Below are positions 1 to 9,380 of a DNA stretch of 64,000 bases, in pieces. Source of the stretch: Streptococcus sp. sy004. Lineage in GTDB: Bacteria > Bacillota > Bacilli > Lactobacillales > Streptococcaceae. Within the stretch, counting starts at the first letter, position 1. Each line of letters opens with the position of its first letter. Where the stretch lies: positions 310,001-374,000 of the forward strand of contig NZ_VOHP01000001.1 in NCBI RefSeq assembly GCF_007859205.1, in the 5' to 3' direction. The notes beneath the pieces were generated by a model. That model was not told where the DNA came from. It saw only the letters and a program-made list of their open reading frames with translations, and made no database searches. The position numbers were made by a program, and so were the translations under genes.

Positions 1-547
1 TTAGAAATTGTCGGGGGGGGGGGGGACCTATAGCCTAGAAAATATTAGTTTAGAGATTTTTGCAGGTGGAGATGCTCCAAAAGATTTTTCAAAAGAAAAA
101 ACACTAATTTATCAATACCCAATCTATTCTAATGGTGTAGGAGTAAACGCACTTTATGGTTTTAGTAAGACTGCAAAAGTAAAACAAAAACCTGCAATAA
201 CAGTTTCTGCGAGAGGCACTTTAGGACATGTCATGTATTTAGAAGAGAAGTTTACTCCAATTGTAAGATTGATTACAATTATCCCTAATGAAAATATGGT
301 TAAAGGTAAATATTTAAAATATGTATTAAGCAATACTTCTTTAGAGAACACTGGAGGATTAACACCGCAGTTAACTGTTCCAAATATAAAAAAAATAAAA
401 ATCCAGCTTCCATCGATCGACAAACAAGAGCAAATAATTACTAAAATAGAAAACTTAGAAAGTTTGATAAAAATTGAAGAAGACTTTCTCAATACTATTC
501 AACAACAAAAAGAAAGTGTTGTATCTAACTATCTTAATCCATCATAA
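1..547 (+). CDS. hsdS: Type I restriction-modification specificity subunit HsdS, 3' part
   Basis: Encodes the C-terminal half of an S subunit, which gives a type I restriction-modification complex its DNA target. After a glycine run the protein reads as a target-recognition domain: the motif LEIFAGGDAPKDF opens it, YPIYSNGVG follows, and it ends in a coiled-coil conserved region containing LPSIDKQEQIITKIENLE. About 179 residues are present, roughly half of a normal S subunit of about 400, so the first recognition domain lies left of the window. At the tract length shown, this frame is closed by a TAG at 2-4. The frame reading LEIV into the G run stops at 31-33. The gene is therefore off, or split in two, unless the tract changes by one base. 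The family call is firm; whether the gene is intact is not visible. Confidence 0.85.
13..25 (+). repeat. Poly-G tract of 13 bases inside hsdS
   Basis: Thirteen consecutive G residues lie between the end of the upstream coding sequence and the second recognition domain of hsdS. With 12 G the frame encoding LEIV joins the downstream frame. With 14 G the third frame joins. With 13 G both upstream frames miss. This is the layout expected of a slipped-strand contingency tract. A sequencing or assembly error is the main alternative. Confidence 0.75.
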
Positions 548-642
548 TAAGCATCAGATTTTTGATATTTCTTGTAAACTTTTTGTGACTTTTGTTTTCA
601 TTCACTTTATGATAAGATAAACATAATGGAAAGGAGCGACAG

Positions 643-1974
643 ATGAGAATTGGTTTATTTACGGACACTTATTTTCCACAGGTGTCGGGTGTTGCGACTA
701 GTATTCAAACCTTGAAACAAGTTTTGGAAGAAGCAGGTCATCAGGTTTATATTTTTACCACAACAGATAAAAATTTAGGTTCGTATAATGACCCAACCAT
801 TATCCGTTTACCAAGCGTTCCTTTTATTTCATTTACCGATAGGCGAGTGGCTTATCGTGGGCTCTTGTCATCGTATAAGATTGCTAAAAAGTATCGACTT
901 GATATTATCCATACACAGACTGAGTTTAACGTGGGTGTTTTAGGAAAAATATTGGGCAGAGCCTTAAAAATCCCTGTAGTTCATACCTACCATACCCAGT
1001 ATGAAGATTATGTTAACTATATTGCTAAAGGGATGATTATCAGACCGAGCATGGTTAAGTATATTATGCGTGGCTATTTGAAGGATCTTGATGGTTTGAT
1101 TTGTCCTAGTCGTATTGTGCTTAATCTGATGAACAATTATGAGATTAAGGTGCCAAAACGTATTATTCCGACAGGGATTTATCTAGAAAACTATCGTCGT
1201 GATGATATTTCTCCACAGATGATTGCTGATTTGAGAGCGGAGCTTAATCTAAAAGCTGATGAAAAGATGTTGCTTAGCCTATCAAGAGTGTCTTATGAAA
1301 AAAATATCCAAGCGATTTTATCAAGTCTGCCTGATGTACTTTCTCAAATTCAAACTGTTAAATTAGTCGTTGTGGGCGATGGACCTTATCTTGAAACGCT
1401 GAAAGCTCAAGCTAAGGAACTAGGTATTACGGAGCATGTGGTCTTTACTGGTATGATATCCCATGAAAAAACGGCTCTTTATTATAAGGCTGCTGACTTT
1501 TTTATCAGTGCGTCAACCAGTGAAACCCAAGGACTGACCTATACAGAAAGTCTGGCCAGTGGGACGCCGATTATTGCTCAAACTAATCCCTACTTAGATG
1601 ACTTGATTAGTGATTCAATGTTTGGTGTCTTGTATGCCGATCCAGAAGACTTGGCAGGTGCTATTTTAGAGGCTTTATTGGTTAAACCAGAAAAGGACAT
1701 GACCCAGTGGGATGAAAAACTTTATCAGATTTCAGCACAACATTTTGGTCAGTCGATCTATCAGTTCTATTTGGATGTCTTGATTTCTAAGTCGCAAAAA
1801 ACAACTCCGATTTCATTGACCATTGAAAGCAGTCGAACAGAGAAGTCAGTAAAATTAGTTCGTTCAGCCATGAGCTTACCTAAGAAAGCGGTGAAGAAAA
1901 CTGCTAGAACATCTGTTAAGGTTGTCAAAGTTCCAAGACACATGATTCGTTCAATCAAAGATTTTTTAGATTAG
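643..1974 (+). CDS. GT4 glycosyltransferase, likely 1,2-diacylglycerol 3-alpha-glucosyltransferase
   Basis: A GT-B retaining glycosyltransferase that most likely adds glucose to diacylglycerol, making the glycolipid used as a membrane lipid and lipoteichoic acid anchor. The N-terminal domain has the glycine-rich TDTYFPQVSGV near residue 8 and HTYHTQYEDY near 113. The donor domain carries VVVGDGP and the GT4 ExnE region SETQGLTYTESLASG near 293-307. From about residue 400 the tail is strongly basic and amphipathic (KKAVKKTARTSVK), which suits peripheral membrane binding. At 443 aa it matches the streptococcal family. ATG 643 follows the SD AAAGGAG at 630-636. In other streptococci this gene usually sits beside cpoA and before thrS. 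Here thrS follows but hsdS lies upstream. The lipid substrate is inferred from family and context. Confidence 0.8.
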   Translation: MRIGLFTDTYFPQVSGVATSIQTLKQVLEEAGHQVYIFTTTDKNLGSYNDPTIIRLPSVPFISFTDRRVAYRGLLSSYKIAKKYRLDIIHTQTEFNVGVLGKILGRALKIPVVHTYHTQYEDYVNYIAKGMIIRPSMVKYIMRGYLKDLDGLICPSRIVLNLMNNYEIKVPKRIIPTGIYLENYRRDDISPQMIADLRAELNLKADEKMLLSLSRVSYEKNIQAILSSLPDVLSQIQTVKLVVVGDGPYLETLKAQAKELGITEHVVFTGMISHEKTALYYKAADFFISASTSETQGLTYTESLASGTPIIAQTNPYLDDLISDSMFGVLYADPEDLAGAILEALLVKPEKDMTQWDEKLYQISAQHFGQSIYQFYLDVLISKSQKTTPISLTIESSRTEKSVKLVRSAMSLPKKAVKKTARTSVKVVKVPRHMIRSIKDFLD

Positions 1975-1977
1975 TTC

Positions 1978-2007
1978 TTGCCATTTTTTTGATTGGTGTG
2001 CTATAAT
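1978..2007 (+). promoter_or_regulatory. Promoter of the thrS T-box transcript
   Basis: TTGCCA at 1978-1983 and TATAAT at 2002-2007 are separated by 18 bases. A TGC extended -10 directly precedes TATAAT. It lies just upstream of the T-box leader. Confidence 0.7.
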
Positions 2008-2017
2008 GTAAGTGGAA

Positions 2018-2220
2018 ACATGTTTCTTGTGTTAGGTTTCTAAGAGAGCGTCCGTTTGCTGAGAGTGACGTAAACCTTAGCGAGTAAATACTCTTCCCTT
2101 GATTTTATGAAAACATAAAAGGGTGGTCACCTTATAACCGTTAATGAGGTGTGGACTAAGTTCACACAAATTAAGGTGGAACCACGTTACGACGTCCTTT
2201 TTGTAAGGACGTTTTTGTTT
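2018..2220 (+). ncRNA. T-box riboswitch leader (threonine), upstream of mazG-like/thrS
   Basis: A tRNA-sensing leader. The conserved T-box core AAGGTGGAACCACG lies at 2173-2186. It is followed directly by a terminator hairpin with arms GACGTCCTT (2191-2199) and AAGGACGT and then a T run ending near 2220. The core can pair with the 5' arm to form the antiterminator. Uncharged tRNA-Thr would favour read-through into the MazG-like gene and thrS. I assign the amino acid from the downstream gene; the specifier codon was not resolved with certainty. Confidence 0.88.
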
Positions 2221-2241
2221 TATAAAACTAAAGGAGACGAT

Positions 2242-2562
2242 ATGGTATCAGATGATTGGATTAAGCGTTGTCAAGCTATTCGTCAAGCCTATCGGCAATT
2301 AGAAATACGTCATCATGGTCAGGAATGGTCGATAGAAGAAGATTTACTGGCATTGGGGAATGATATCGGAAACTTAAATCGTTTGGTTATGACACATCAA
2401 GGGCGATATTATGATGAAACGCCTTATCAACTAGAACAAAAACTGGTTGAAAATATTTGGTGGTTGATCACCTTGGCTGATCGATTAGATATTGATGTTC
2501 AAACAGAAATGGAAACATTCTTGAACGATAAGGAACAGTTACTACAAATTAAAAAAGATTAA
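2242..2562 (+). CDS. MazG-like family protein
   Basis: A 106-residue all-helical protein resembling the MazG nucleotide pyrophosphohydrolase superfamily: EEDLLALGNDIGNLNRLVM, then EQKLVENIWWLITLADRLDID. The first metal-binding helix is degenerate (NDIG rather than ExxE), so activity is uncertain. I start at ATG 2242 because AAGGAG lies at 2231-2236. A longer reading frame from 2149 would run through the T-box core and terminator. The gene sits between the threonine T-box and thrS, 14 bases ahead of thrS, so it should be co-expressed with thrS under tRNA-Thr control. Confidence 0.65.
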   Translation: MVSDDWIKRCQAIRQAYRQLEIRHHGQEWSIEEDLLALGNDIGNLNRLVMTHQGRYYDETPYQLEQKLVENIWWLITLADRLDIDVQTEMETFLNDKEQLLQIKKD

Positions 2563-2576
2563 GGAGGTATCTATAA

Positions 2577-4520
2577 ATGGTACAAATTACTTTTCCAGAT
2601 GGAGCGGTTCGTGAGTTTCAATCTGGTGTAACAACGTTTGAGATTGCTCAATCAATTAGTAATTCTCTCGCTAAAAAAGCTCTTGCAGGTAAATTTAATG
2701 GTAAGTTGATTGATACCACTCGTGCCATTACAGAAGATGGTAGCTTGGAAATTGTGACGCCAGATCATGAAGACGCATTTGATCTCTTGCGTCATTCAGC
2801 AGCTCACTTGTTTGCTCAAGCGGCACGTCGTCACTTCCCAGATATTCACTTAGGGGTTGGACCAGCTATTCAAGACGGTTTCTACTACGATACGGATAAT
2901 GCAGCAGGGCAAATTTCTAATGAAGACTTACCGATGATTGAGGAAGAAATGCGTAAAATCGTCAAAGAAAACTTCCCAAGTATCCGTAAGGAAGTGTCTA
3001 AAGAAGAAGCGCGTGAAATCTTCAAAAATGACCCTTATAAGCTCGAATTGATTGAAGAACATTCAGAAGATGAGGGTGGCTTGACCATTTACAGCCAAGG
3101 AGAATACACAGACCTTTGCCGTGGCCCACATGTGCCAACGACAGGCCATATTCAAGTATTCCAACTGTTAAATGTTGCTGGGGCTTACTGGCGTGGTAAG
3201 AGTGAAAATCCAATGATGCAACGTGTTTATGGTACAGCTTGGTTTGATAAGAAAGATTTGAAGAAATATATTCAAATGCGTGAAGAAGCCAAGGAACGTG
3301 ATCATCGTAAACTCGGTAAAGAATTGGATCTGTTCATGGTCAATCCAGAAGTTGGACAAGGTTTGCCATTCTGGTTGCCAGATGGCGCAACGATTCGTCG
3401 TACTGTAGAACGTTACATCACAGATAAAGAAATTGCGTCTGGCTACCAACATGTTTATACGCCACCGTTAGCGAACGTTAATCTTTATAAAACTTCTGGT
3501 CACTGGGATCATTACCGTGACGATATGTTTCCACCAATGGATATGGGTGAAGGGGAACATCTCGTTTTGCGTCCAATGAACTGCCCACACCATATTCAAG
3601 TTTATAAAAACCATGTTCATTCTTACCGTGAGTTGCCGATTCGTATTGCAGAACTTGGGATGATGCACCGTTATGAAAAATCAGGTTCGCTATCTGGTTT
3701 GCAACGTGTGCGTGAAATGACCCTTAATGACGGTCACATCTTTGTCACACCAGAGCAAATTCGTGAGGAATTTAAGCGTACTTTGCAACTAATCATTGAT
3801 GTTTATGCAGACTTCAATTTGACTGATTATTCATTCCGTTTATCTTATCGTGATCCGGAAGATAAGGAAAAATATTTTGACAATGATGAGATGTGGGAAA
3901 ATGCTCAAGCTATGCTGAAAGCTGCGATGGATGACATGGCATTAGACTACTATGAAGCAGAAGGTGAAGCGGCTTTCTATGGACCAAAATTAGATATTCA
4001 GGTTAAAACGGCTCTTGGTAATGATGAAACCCTATCAACAATTCAGCTAGATTTCTTGTTACCTGAGAAATTTGAACTATCTTATGTTGGAGCTGATGGT
4101 GAAGAACATCGTCCAGTTATGATTCACCGTGGTGTTGTATCGACCATGGAACGTTTTACAGCTTACTTGATTGAAACTTATAAAGGCGCTTTCCCAACTT
4201 GGTTGGCACCAACGCAAGTGACTGTGATTCCAATTTCTAATGAAGCTCATGCTGACTATGCTTGGCAAGTGGCTAAGACACTGCAAGATCGTGGTATTCG
4301 TGCGGTTGTTGATGAGCGTAATGAAAAAATGCAGTATAAGATTCGTCAAAGTCAAACCAAGAAGATTCCTTACCAGTTGATTGTTGGCGATAAGGAAATG
4401 GCGGATCAAGCAGTTAATGTTCGTCGCTATGGTAGCAAGGAAACCCATACAGAAGAGTTGGTTGCTTTTGTTGATAATATTTTGGCAGATATTGCTAACT
4501 ATTCTCGTGTGGTTGACTAG
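2577..4520 (+). CDS. thrS: Threonyl-tRNA synthetase
   Basis: Charges tRNA-Thr with threonine in the cytoplasm. The 647 residues contain an N-terminal TGS domain (1-60), the editing domain with [13 protein letters not shown] near 73, and the class II catalytic core. The core has zinc ligand Cys in PMNCPHH near 334, motif 2 [18 protein letters not shown] near 364, and a later zinc His in [13 protein letters not shown]-terminal anticodon-binding domain has [29 protein letters not shown] lies at 2560-2567. Expression is controlled by the T-box upstream. A terminator follows at 4526-4551. Confidence 0.97.
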   Translation: MVQITFPDGAVREFQSGVTTFEIAQSISNSLAKKALAGKFNGKLIDTTRAITEDGSLEIVTPDHEDAFDLLRHSAAHLFAQAARRHFPDIHLGVGPAIQDGFYYDTDNAAGQISNEDLPMIEEEMRKIVKENFPSIRKEVSKEEAREIFKNDPYKLELIEEHSEDEGGLTIYSQGEYTDLCRGPHVPTTGHIQVFQLLNVAGAYWRGKSENPMMQRVYGTAWFDKKDLKKYIQMREEAKERDHRKLGKELDLFMVNPEVGQGLPFWLPDGATIRRTVERYITDKEIASGYQHVYTPPLANVNLYKTSGHWDHYRDDMFPPMDMGEGEHLVLRPMNCPHHIQVYKNHVHSYRELPIRIAELGMMHRYEKSGSLSGLQRVREMTLNDGHIFVTPEQIREEFKRTLQLIIDVYADFNLTDYSFRLSYRDPEDKEKYFDNDEMWENAQAMLKAAMDDMALDYYEAEGEAAFYGPKLDIQVKTALGNDETLSTIQLDFLLPEKFELSYVGADGEEHRPVMIHRGVVSTMERFTAYLIETYKGAFPTWLAPTQVTVIPISNEAHADYAWQVAKTLQDRGIRAVVDERNEKMQYKIRQSQTKKIPYQLIVGDKEMADQAVNVRRYGSKETHTEELVAFVDNILADIANYSRVVD

Positions 4521-4525
4521 ACTTG

Positions 4526-4551
4526 AAGGAGCTGATTTATCAGCTCCTTTT
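4526..4551 (+). terminator. Terminator of thrS
   Basis: Hairpin with arms AAGGAGCTGA and TCAGCTCCTT around a TTTA loop, followed by a T run. It lies directly after the thrS stop. Confidence 0.8.
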
Positions 4552-4588
4552 TCTATGGTATAATAGATAAGATAGAAAGGAGAAGTTT

Positions 4589-5605
4589 ATGTGGCGTTTA
4601 CTATCAGAAACTGGACTTAACGAGTTTAATCAAAATTATCTGAAAAAGCGTTATGCCTTGGCTCAACAGTTATTGGAACTCTTGGATATGGGCTGGTCTG
4701 AAAGTAGCCTAAAAGCTCTTCTTTCATCTAAAAATGAGTTGTTGGATTTAAGGGTGGGAGCAGTTGATTTTATGACGATGTGGCAGATAGAAAAAGAAAA
4801 TCTGTCAGCCAAGGAATTGTTGGGTTTATTGGTTCGACATCTTCGTTTTCCAGCAGAATTGTCAGGAACTATCTTAGAAAATCAGACGTTAGTGAATCGT
4901 TTTTCGATAAATCTAGCCCCCCATAATGCGTTCTGGTGGGACTTGGCTAATTTGGTCAATCAAGCCTTTCCAAATCAAGAGCTAGTTCAAAAAGGTTTGT
5001 TGGCTAGGCAAATTCATCAGCTTCGCTATGTTATTTCCAGTCAACAGGCCCAGTATATTCGTCACCATTTTGGTCAATCTCAAAGAACAGATGCCGAGGC
5101 TCTGGCGAGCTATCTCAAGACGACTTTTCCTTGGTGGCGACGCTTTAGTTATCGCTTGTCTTATTCAGCTCGTTTACATAATAAAATTAAGTTGAGTGAT
5201 GGTAAAAAGCAGTACCCATCTGGCTATCCCTCAGTCAATATTAAGGTACTAATTAACTTTCATACGGAGTTTATCCTTGATAGTCAAGGGAATTTTCTCA
5301 ATGAAGTGGATACGCAAGCAATCACTGAAAATGGTGTGGTTAATGGGGCTAGTTTTAATTATGGCAGGCCAAATAAACGGCATTGGGAACTCGATGTTAA
5401 CCCTGTCAGTCCACATGACCCAAACTTTCGTAGGCAAATGAAGAAAGGTTTCAAAGCCCCTAATCGTAGTCGTAGGCGACAAGCAAATTACAGCCATAGT
5501 TACTTTAATCCCCAGGGATTTTATGCAGAAAATGGATGTTCTAATTATCAATTAGTGAAACAGGCGACTCGCCATTTTGCCAAGCTCTTACGTAGAAGTA
5601 ATTGA
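4589..5605 (+). CDS. DUF3114-like protein of unknown function
   Basis: A 338-residue soluble protein that I match to the streptococcal DUF3114 family by general appearance. It has no catalytic motif I recognise and no signal peptide or membrane segment. The N-terminal half is helical and Leu-rich. The C-terminal half contains NYGRPNKRHWELDVNPVSPHDPNF and a basic patch NRSRRRQANYSHSYFNPQGFYAENGCSNYQLVKQ, and these look like the conserved core. It has its own TATAAT at 4559-4564 and the SD AAAGGAG at 4576-4582. It stands alone between thrS and vicR. No function is claimed. Confidence 0.6.
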   Translation: MWRLLSETGLNEFNQNYLKKRYALAQQLLELLDMGWSESSLKALLSSKNELLDLRVGAVDFMTMWQIEKENLSAKELLGLLVRHLRFPAELSGTILENQTLVNRFSINLAPHNAFWWDLANLVNQAFPNQELVQKGLLARQIHQLRYVISSQQAQYIRHHFGQSQRTDAEALASYLKTTFPWWRRFSYRLSYSARLHNKIKLSDGKKQYPSGYPSVNIKVLINFHTEFILDSQGNFLNEVDTQAITENGVVNGASFNYGRPNKRHWELDVNPVSPHDPNFRRQMKKGFKAPNRSRRRQANYSHSYFNPQGFYAENGCSNYQLVKQATRHFAKLLRRSN

Positions 5606-5686
5606 CTACTTAGTTAAATAATAGGTTTCTTGCGGTATTTTTGATATAATGTAAAAAAATAAAATCCAGTAGAAATGAGGATTTAG

Positions 5687-6397
5687 ATGAAAAAGATTCT
5701 AATCGTTGATGATGAAAAACCGATTTCGGATATTATTAAGTTTAATCTAACCAAGGAAGGTTATGACACACTAACGGCCTTTGATGGTCGAGAAGCCTTG
5801 GAGATTTTTGCAGCTGAAGAACCTGACTTGATTGTGTTGGATTTGATGTTGCCAGAATTGGATGGCTTGGAAGTTGCTAAAGAAGTCAGAAAAACAAGCC
5901 ATGTGCCGATTATCATGCTATCAGCTAAAGATAGTGAATTTGATAAGGTAATTGGACTGGAAATTGGTGCAGATGATTATGTCACCAAACCTTTCTCTAA
6001 TCGTGAGTTACTTGCTCGTATCAAGGCTCATTTGCGTCGTACTGAAAATATTGAAACAGCTCTTAGTGAAGAACAAGGTGAACTTGGCGTTGACAAGATT
6101 ACCATAGGTGAGTTAGAGATTATTCCTAATGCCTTTCTTGCACAAAAGCGTGGAGAAGACTTAGAATTGACGCATCGTGAGTTTGAGTTGTTGCATCACT
6201 TAGCCAACCATATTGGTCAAGTGATGACGCGTGAGCATCTTTTAGAAACTGTTTGGGGCTATGATTATTTTGGAGATGTCAGAACCGTTGATGTGACCAT
6301 TCGTCGTTTGAGAGAAAAATTGGAGGATACGCCTAGCCGTCCTGACTATATTATGACGAGACGGGGTGTGGGCTATTATATGAGAATTCATGAATGA
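5687..6397 (+). CDS. vicR: Essential response regulator VicR (WalR/YycF)
   Basis: OmpR-family response regulator of the VicRK (WalRK) system, which controls peptidoglycan hydrolase and cell-wall genes. The receiver domain (1-120) has the acidic pair DDE at 8-10, phospho-acceptor Asp52 in [10 protein letters not shown] and Lys101 in TKPFS. The winged-helix DNA-binding domain ends in [17 protein letters not shown] and TRRGVGYYM. At 236 aa it has the normal length. TATAAT at 5645-5650 is the likely -10 box. It overlaps vicK by 8 bases, so the two are translationally coupled. Confidence 0.97.
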   Translation: MKKILIVDDEKPISDIIKFNLTKEGYDTLTAFDGREALEIFAAEEPDLIVLDLMLPELDGLEVAKEVRKTSHVPIIMLSAKDSEFDKVIGLEIGADDYVTKPFSNRELLARIKAHLRRTENIETALSEEQGELGVDKITIGELEIIPNAFLAQKRGEDLELTHREFELLHHLANHIGQVMTREHLLETVWGYDYFGDVRTVDVTIRRLREKLEDTPSRPDYIMTRRGVGYYMRIHE

Positions 6398-7754
6398 TAC
6401 AAATCTTGTTATTAATAATTTAACGCAGTTTGAACTAGCCTTACTATTTTTACTGAGTTTTGTAGCCTTCTATTTTATTTGGTTGGCTATTCGAGATTAC
6501 CGTCACGCTCAAAATGTTAAGAGTCTAAATATTAAAGTCAAGCAAATGATTTCTGGAGATTACAGTGATACTTTGCCTAAAATTAAGGGTGATCATGAAA
6601 TGGTAGATCTCGCCAATCATCTCAATGATTTGTCTAATGTTTTGAGTTATACCCACGACAGTCTGGCTCAAGAACGTAATCGCCTAGCCAGTGTTTTGGC
6701 TTATATGACCGATGGGGTGCTAGCTACCAACCGTACTGGTCGTATTATCATGATCAATGCCACAGCCGAAAAATACCTTAATATTTCTCGTGAAAAAGCT
6801 TTTGATTTGTCGATTTTAGATATTTTAGGTCGTGATAATCCTTATAGTTATCAAGATCTGATCACAAAAACACCAGAAGTGGTTTTAAATAGTCGAGATG
6901 AAAATGGCGAATTTATTACTTTACGGATTCGTTTTGCCCTCAACCGTAAGGAAAATGGCTTTGTGTCAGGCTTAATTGCGGTACTACATGATACCACCAA
7001 TTTGGAAAAAGAAGAACGGGAACGTCGGATGTTTGTTTCTAATGTTAGTCATGAGTTACGAACCCCTTTAACCTCTGTTAAATCTTACTTAGAAGCCTTA
7101 GATGATGGTGCCTTAAATGAACCCGTTGCCCCAGAATTTATCAAGGTTTCCTTAGATGAAACCAATCGGATGATGCGAATGATTTCAGATTTGCTAAACT
7201 TGTCACGAATTGATAATAAGGCCAATCAATTAAATGTGGAAATGACTAATTTCACTGCCTTTGTTACAGCTATTCTTAACCGTTTTGAGCAGATAAAAAA
7301 TCAAAATAATAGTGATGGCAAACGATTTGAAATCATCAGAGATTATCCCTTAAATCCTGCTTGGTTGGAAATTGATACTGATAAGATGACACAGGTTTTG
7401 GATAATTTGCTAAATAATGCCATTAAGTATTCACCAGATGGTGGTCAGATTATTGTCACCATGGCAACCAGTGAAAATCGTCTGATGCTATCAATTACCG
7501 ATCAAGGCCTGGGCATTCCCAAGAAAGATTTGCCATTGATTTTTGATCGCTTTTATCGTGTTGATAAGGCACGCAGTCGTGCTCAAGGTGGGACAGGGCT
7601 TGGTTTATCAATTGCTAAAGAAATTATCAAACAACATAAGGGCTTTATTTGGGCTAAAAGTCAAGAAGGAAAGGGCTCTACGTTTAATATTATTCTACCT
7701 TATGAAAAAGCACAGACAAGTTTTGAGGAATGGGAGGATGTAGAATTAGACTAA
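6390..7754 (+). CDS. vicK: Sensor histidine kinase VicK (WalK/YycG)
   Basis: Membrane histidine kinase that phosphorylates VicR. Streptococcal VicK has one N-terminal membrane helix (about 12-34 here) and lacks the large extracellular loop of bacillar WalK; this protein matches. A HAMP region, a PAS domain (about 95-200), the HisKA box [14 protein letters not shown] with His221, and a HATPase domain follow. The HATPase shows the N box [14 protein letters not shown], the G1 box DQGLGIP and the G2 box [13 protein letters not shown]. At 454 aa it is typical. Its TAA overlaps the ATG of vicX. Confidence 0.97.
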   Translation: MNDTNLVINNLTQFELALLFLLSFVAFYFIWLAIRDYRHAQNVKSLNIKVKQMISGDYSDTLPKIKGDHEMVDLANHLNDLSNVLSYTHDSLAQERNRLASVLAYMTDGVLATNRTGRIIMINATAEKYLNISREKAFDLSILDILGRDNPYSYQDLITKTPEVVLNSRDENGEFITLRIRFALNRKENGFVSGLIAVLHDTTNLEKEERERRMFVSNVSHELRTPLTSVKSYLEALDDGALNEPVAPEFIKVSLDETNRMMRMISDLLNLSRIDNKANQLNVEMTNFTAFVTAILNRFEQIKNQNNSDGKRFEIIRDYPLNPAWLEIDTDKMTQVLDNLLNNAIKYSPDGGQIIVTMATSENRLMLSITDQGLGIPKKDLPLIFDRFYRVDKARSRAQGGTGLGLSIAKEIIKQHKGFIWAKSQEGKGSTFNIILPYEKAQTSFEEWEDVELD

Positions 7755-8563
7755 TGGAAGAAAAAGGATTTCGTTACAGTATCTTAGCTTCTGGCTCCAG
7801 TGGCAATTCTTTTTATTTGGAAAGTCCTCAAAAAAAAATCCTTGTAGATGCGGGTTTGTCAGGTAAGAAAATCACTCAGTTATTGGCAGAAATCGATCGC
7901 AAGCCAGAAGATTTAGATGCTATTTTTATTACACATGAGCATAGTGATCACATTCATGGTGTCGGGGTATTGGCTCGTAAATATCATTTAGATATTTATG
8001 CCAATCAAAAAACTTGGCAAATTATGGATGAAAATAATATGCTAGGTAAACTTGATGTGGCTCAAAAACACGTCTTTGAACAAGGACAGGTGATTACCTT
8101 TGGTGATTTGGACATTGAAAGTTTTGGCGTCAGCCATGATGCAGTAGCCCCACAATTTTATCGCTTTATGAGGGACAATAAATCCTTTGTCATGTTAACC
8201 GATACAGGTTATGTTAGTGATCGGATGGCAGATTTACTAACCAATGCAGATGCTTATCTGATTGAGTCTAATCATGATGTTGAAATTTTGCGTGCAGGTT
8301 CTTATCCTTGGCGAACCAAACAAAGAATCTTGTCAGACAAGGGTCATTTGTCAAATGAAGATGGGGCAGATAGTATTTTGCGTACCATGGGGCAACAGAC
8401 TAAAAAGATTTATTTGGGACATTTGAGTAAGGAAAATAATATTAAAGAATTGGCTCACATGACGATGAAAACAGCTTTGATGCAGGCTGACGTTGCAGTT
8501 GGTCAGGATGTTAAAATCTATGACACGTCACCTGATTCAGCCAGTCCATTGACTAGAATTTAA
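7754..8563 (+). CDS. vicX: VicX, metallo-beta-lactamase fold protein (YycJ/WalJ)
   Basis: Metallo-beta-lactamase superfamily hydrolase of the vicRKX operon, associated with cell-wall homeostasis and, in bacilli (YycJ), with DNA metabolism. The metal-binding motif THEHSDHIHG spans residues 60-69 (His61, His63, Asp65, His66). LTDTGY and the late LGHLSKENN follow the family pattern. I start at ATG 7754, which overlaps the vicK TAA as TAATG and gives the usual 269 aa. A frame starting at 7730 would lie inside vicK. A terminator lies at 8576-8601. Confidence 0.94.
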   Translation: MEEKGFRYSILASGSSGNSFYLESPQKKILVDAGLSGKKITQLLAEIDRKPEDLDAIFITHEHSDHIHGVGVLARKYHLDIYANQKTWQIMDENNMLGKLDVAQKHVFEQGQVITFGDLDIESFGVSHDAVAPQFYRFMRDNKSFVMLTDTGYVSDRMADLLTNADAYLIESNHDVEILRAGSYPWRTKQRILSDKGHLSNEDGADSILRTMGQQTKKIYLGHLSKENNIKELAHMTMKTALMQADVAVGQDVKIYDTSPDSASPLTRI

Positions 8564-8575
8564 TAAAAGACTAAT

Positions 8576-8601
8576 AAAACTAGGACTTATCCTAGTTTTT
8601 T
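8576..8601 (+). terminator. Terminator of the vicRKX operon
   Basis: Hairpin with arms AAAACTAGGA and TCCTAGTTTT around CTTA, with an extended T run. Confidence 0.8.
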
Positions 8602-8644
8602 CTGACGAATAAATCAATTAGAAGAAGTAATTTTATATGATTTT

Positions 8645-8653
8645 TGCTATAAT
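8645..8653 (+). promoter_or_regulatory. Extended -10 promoter of rnc-smc
   Basis: TGCTATAAT at 8645-8653 is a perfect extended -10 element, located 33 bases before the rnc start. The matching -35 region is poor. Confidence 0.55.
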
Positions 8654-8685
8654 GGAAATAATAGGGTATTTAGAAAGGATAAGCT

Positions 8686-9378
8686 ATGAAAGCACTTGAA
8701 CAAAAAATTGCAGATGATTTTGGTATTGTTTTTTCGGATTTAACCTTGCTAGAAACAGCCTTTACTCATACTAGCTACGCCAATGAGCACCGCCTCCTAA
8801 AGATTTCACATAATGAACGTTTGGAATTTTTAGGAGACGCTGTTTTACAGTTAATGATTTCCCAGTACCTTTTCAGTAAATATCCCAAAAAACCTGAAGG
8901 GGACTTGTCCAAATTGCGTTCAATGATTGTTCGTGAAGAGAGTTTGGCAGGCTTTTCTCGTCAGCTAGGTTTTGCGGATTACATTAAACTCGGAAAAGGA
9001 GAAGAACGTTCTGGCGGACGCGATCGTGCGACGATTTTAGGGGACTTATTCGAAGCCTTTTTAGGAGCTGTGTTATTGGATAAGGGAGTGGATGCCGTTG
9101 CCCGCTTTATCAATCAAGTGATGATTCCAGAAATTGAACGTGGTAATTTTGAACAGGTTAAGGATTATAAAACCAGTTTACAAGAGTTCCTACAAGCCAA
9201 AGGAGAAGTATCCATTGATTATCAAGTGGTTTCAGAAATAGGACCAGCCCATGCCAAGACCTTTGAGGTGACAGTTTGGGTTAATGAAGAACAGATTAGT
9301 AGTGGTTCTGGGAAATCTAAAAAATTAGCTGAGCAAGCAGCCGCAAAACAGGCTCTTGCTATCTTGGGACGAGGGTGA
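8686..9378 (+). CDS. rnc: Ribonuclease III
   Basis: Double-stranded RNA endonuclease for rRNA processing and mRNA turnover. The RNase III signature [14 protein letters not shown] lies near residues 43-56. A second acidic site, [14 protein letters not shown], lies near 119-132. The dsRNA-binding domain (about 158-228) ends with [17 protein letters not shown]. At 230 aa it is normal. SD AAAGGAT precedes the ATG. The stop is 2 bases before the smc ATG, so the two are probably co-translated, as in other streptococci. Confidence 0.97.
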   Translation: MKALEQKIADDFGIVFSDLTLLETAFTHTSYANEHRLLKISHNERLEFLGDAVLQLMISQYLFSKYPKKPEGDLSKLRSMIVREESLAGFSRQLGFADYIKLGKGEERSGGRDRATILGDLFEAFLGAVLLDKGVDAVARFINQVMIPEIERGNFEQVKDYKTSLQEFLQAKGEVSIDYQVVSEIGPAHAKTFEVTVWVNEEQISSGSGKSKKLAEQAAAKQALAILGRG

Positions 9379-9380
9379 GC

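Noticed and set aside
154..492. 112-residue minus-strand frame across hsdS
   Set aside because: It lies wholly inside a well-supported coding region on the plus strand and has no recognisable protein features.
4077..4448. 123-residue minus-strand frame in thrS
   Set aside because: Antisense shadow of the conserved anticodon-binding region; no ribosome site.
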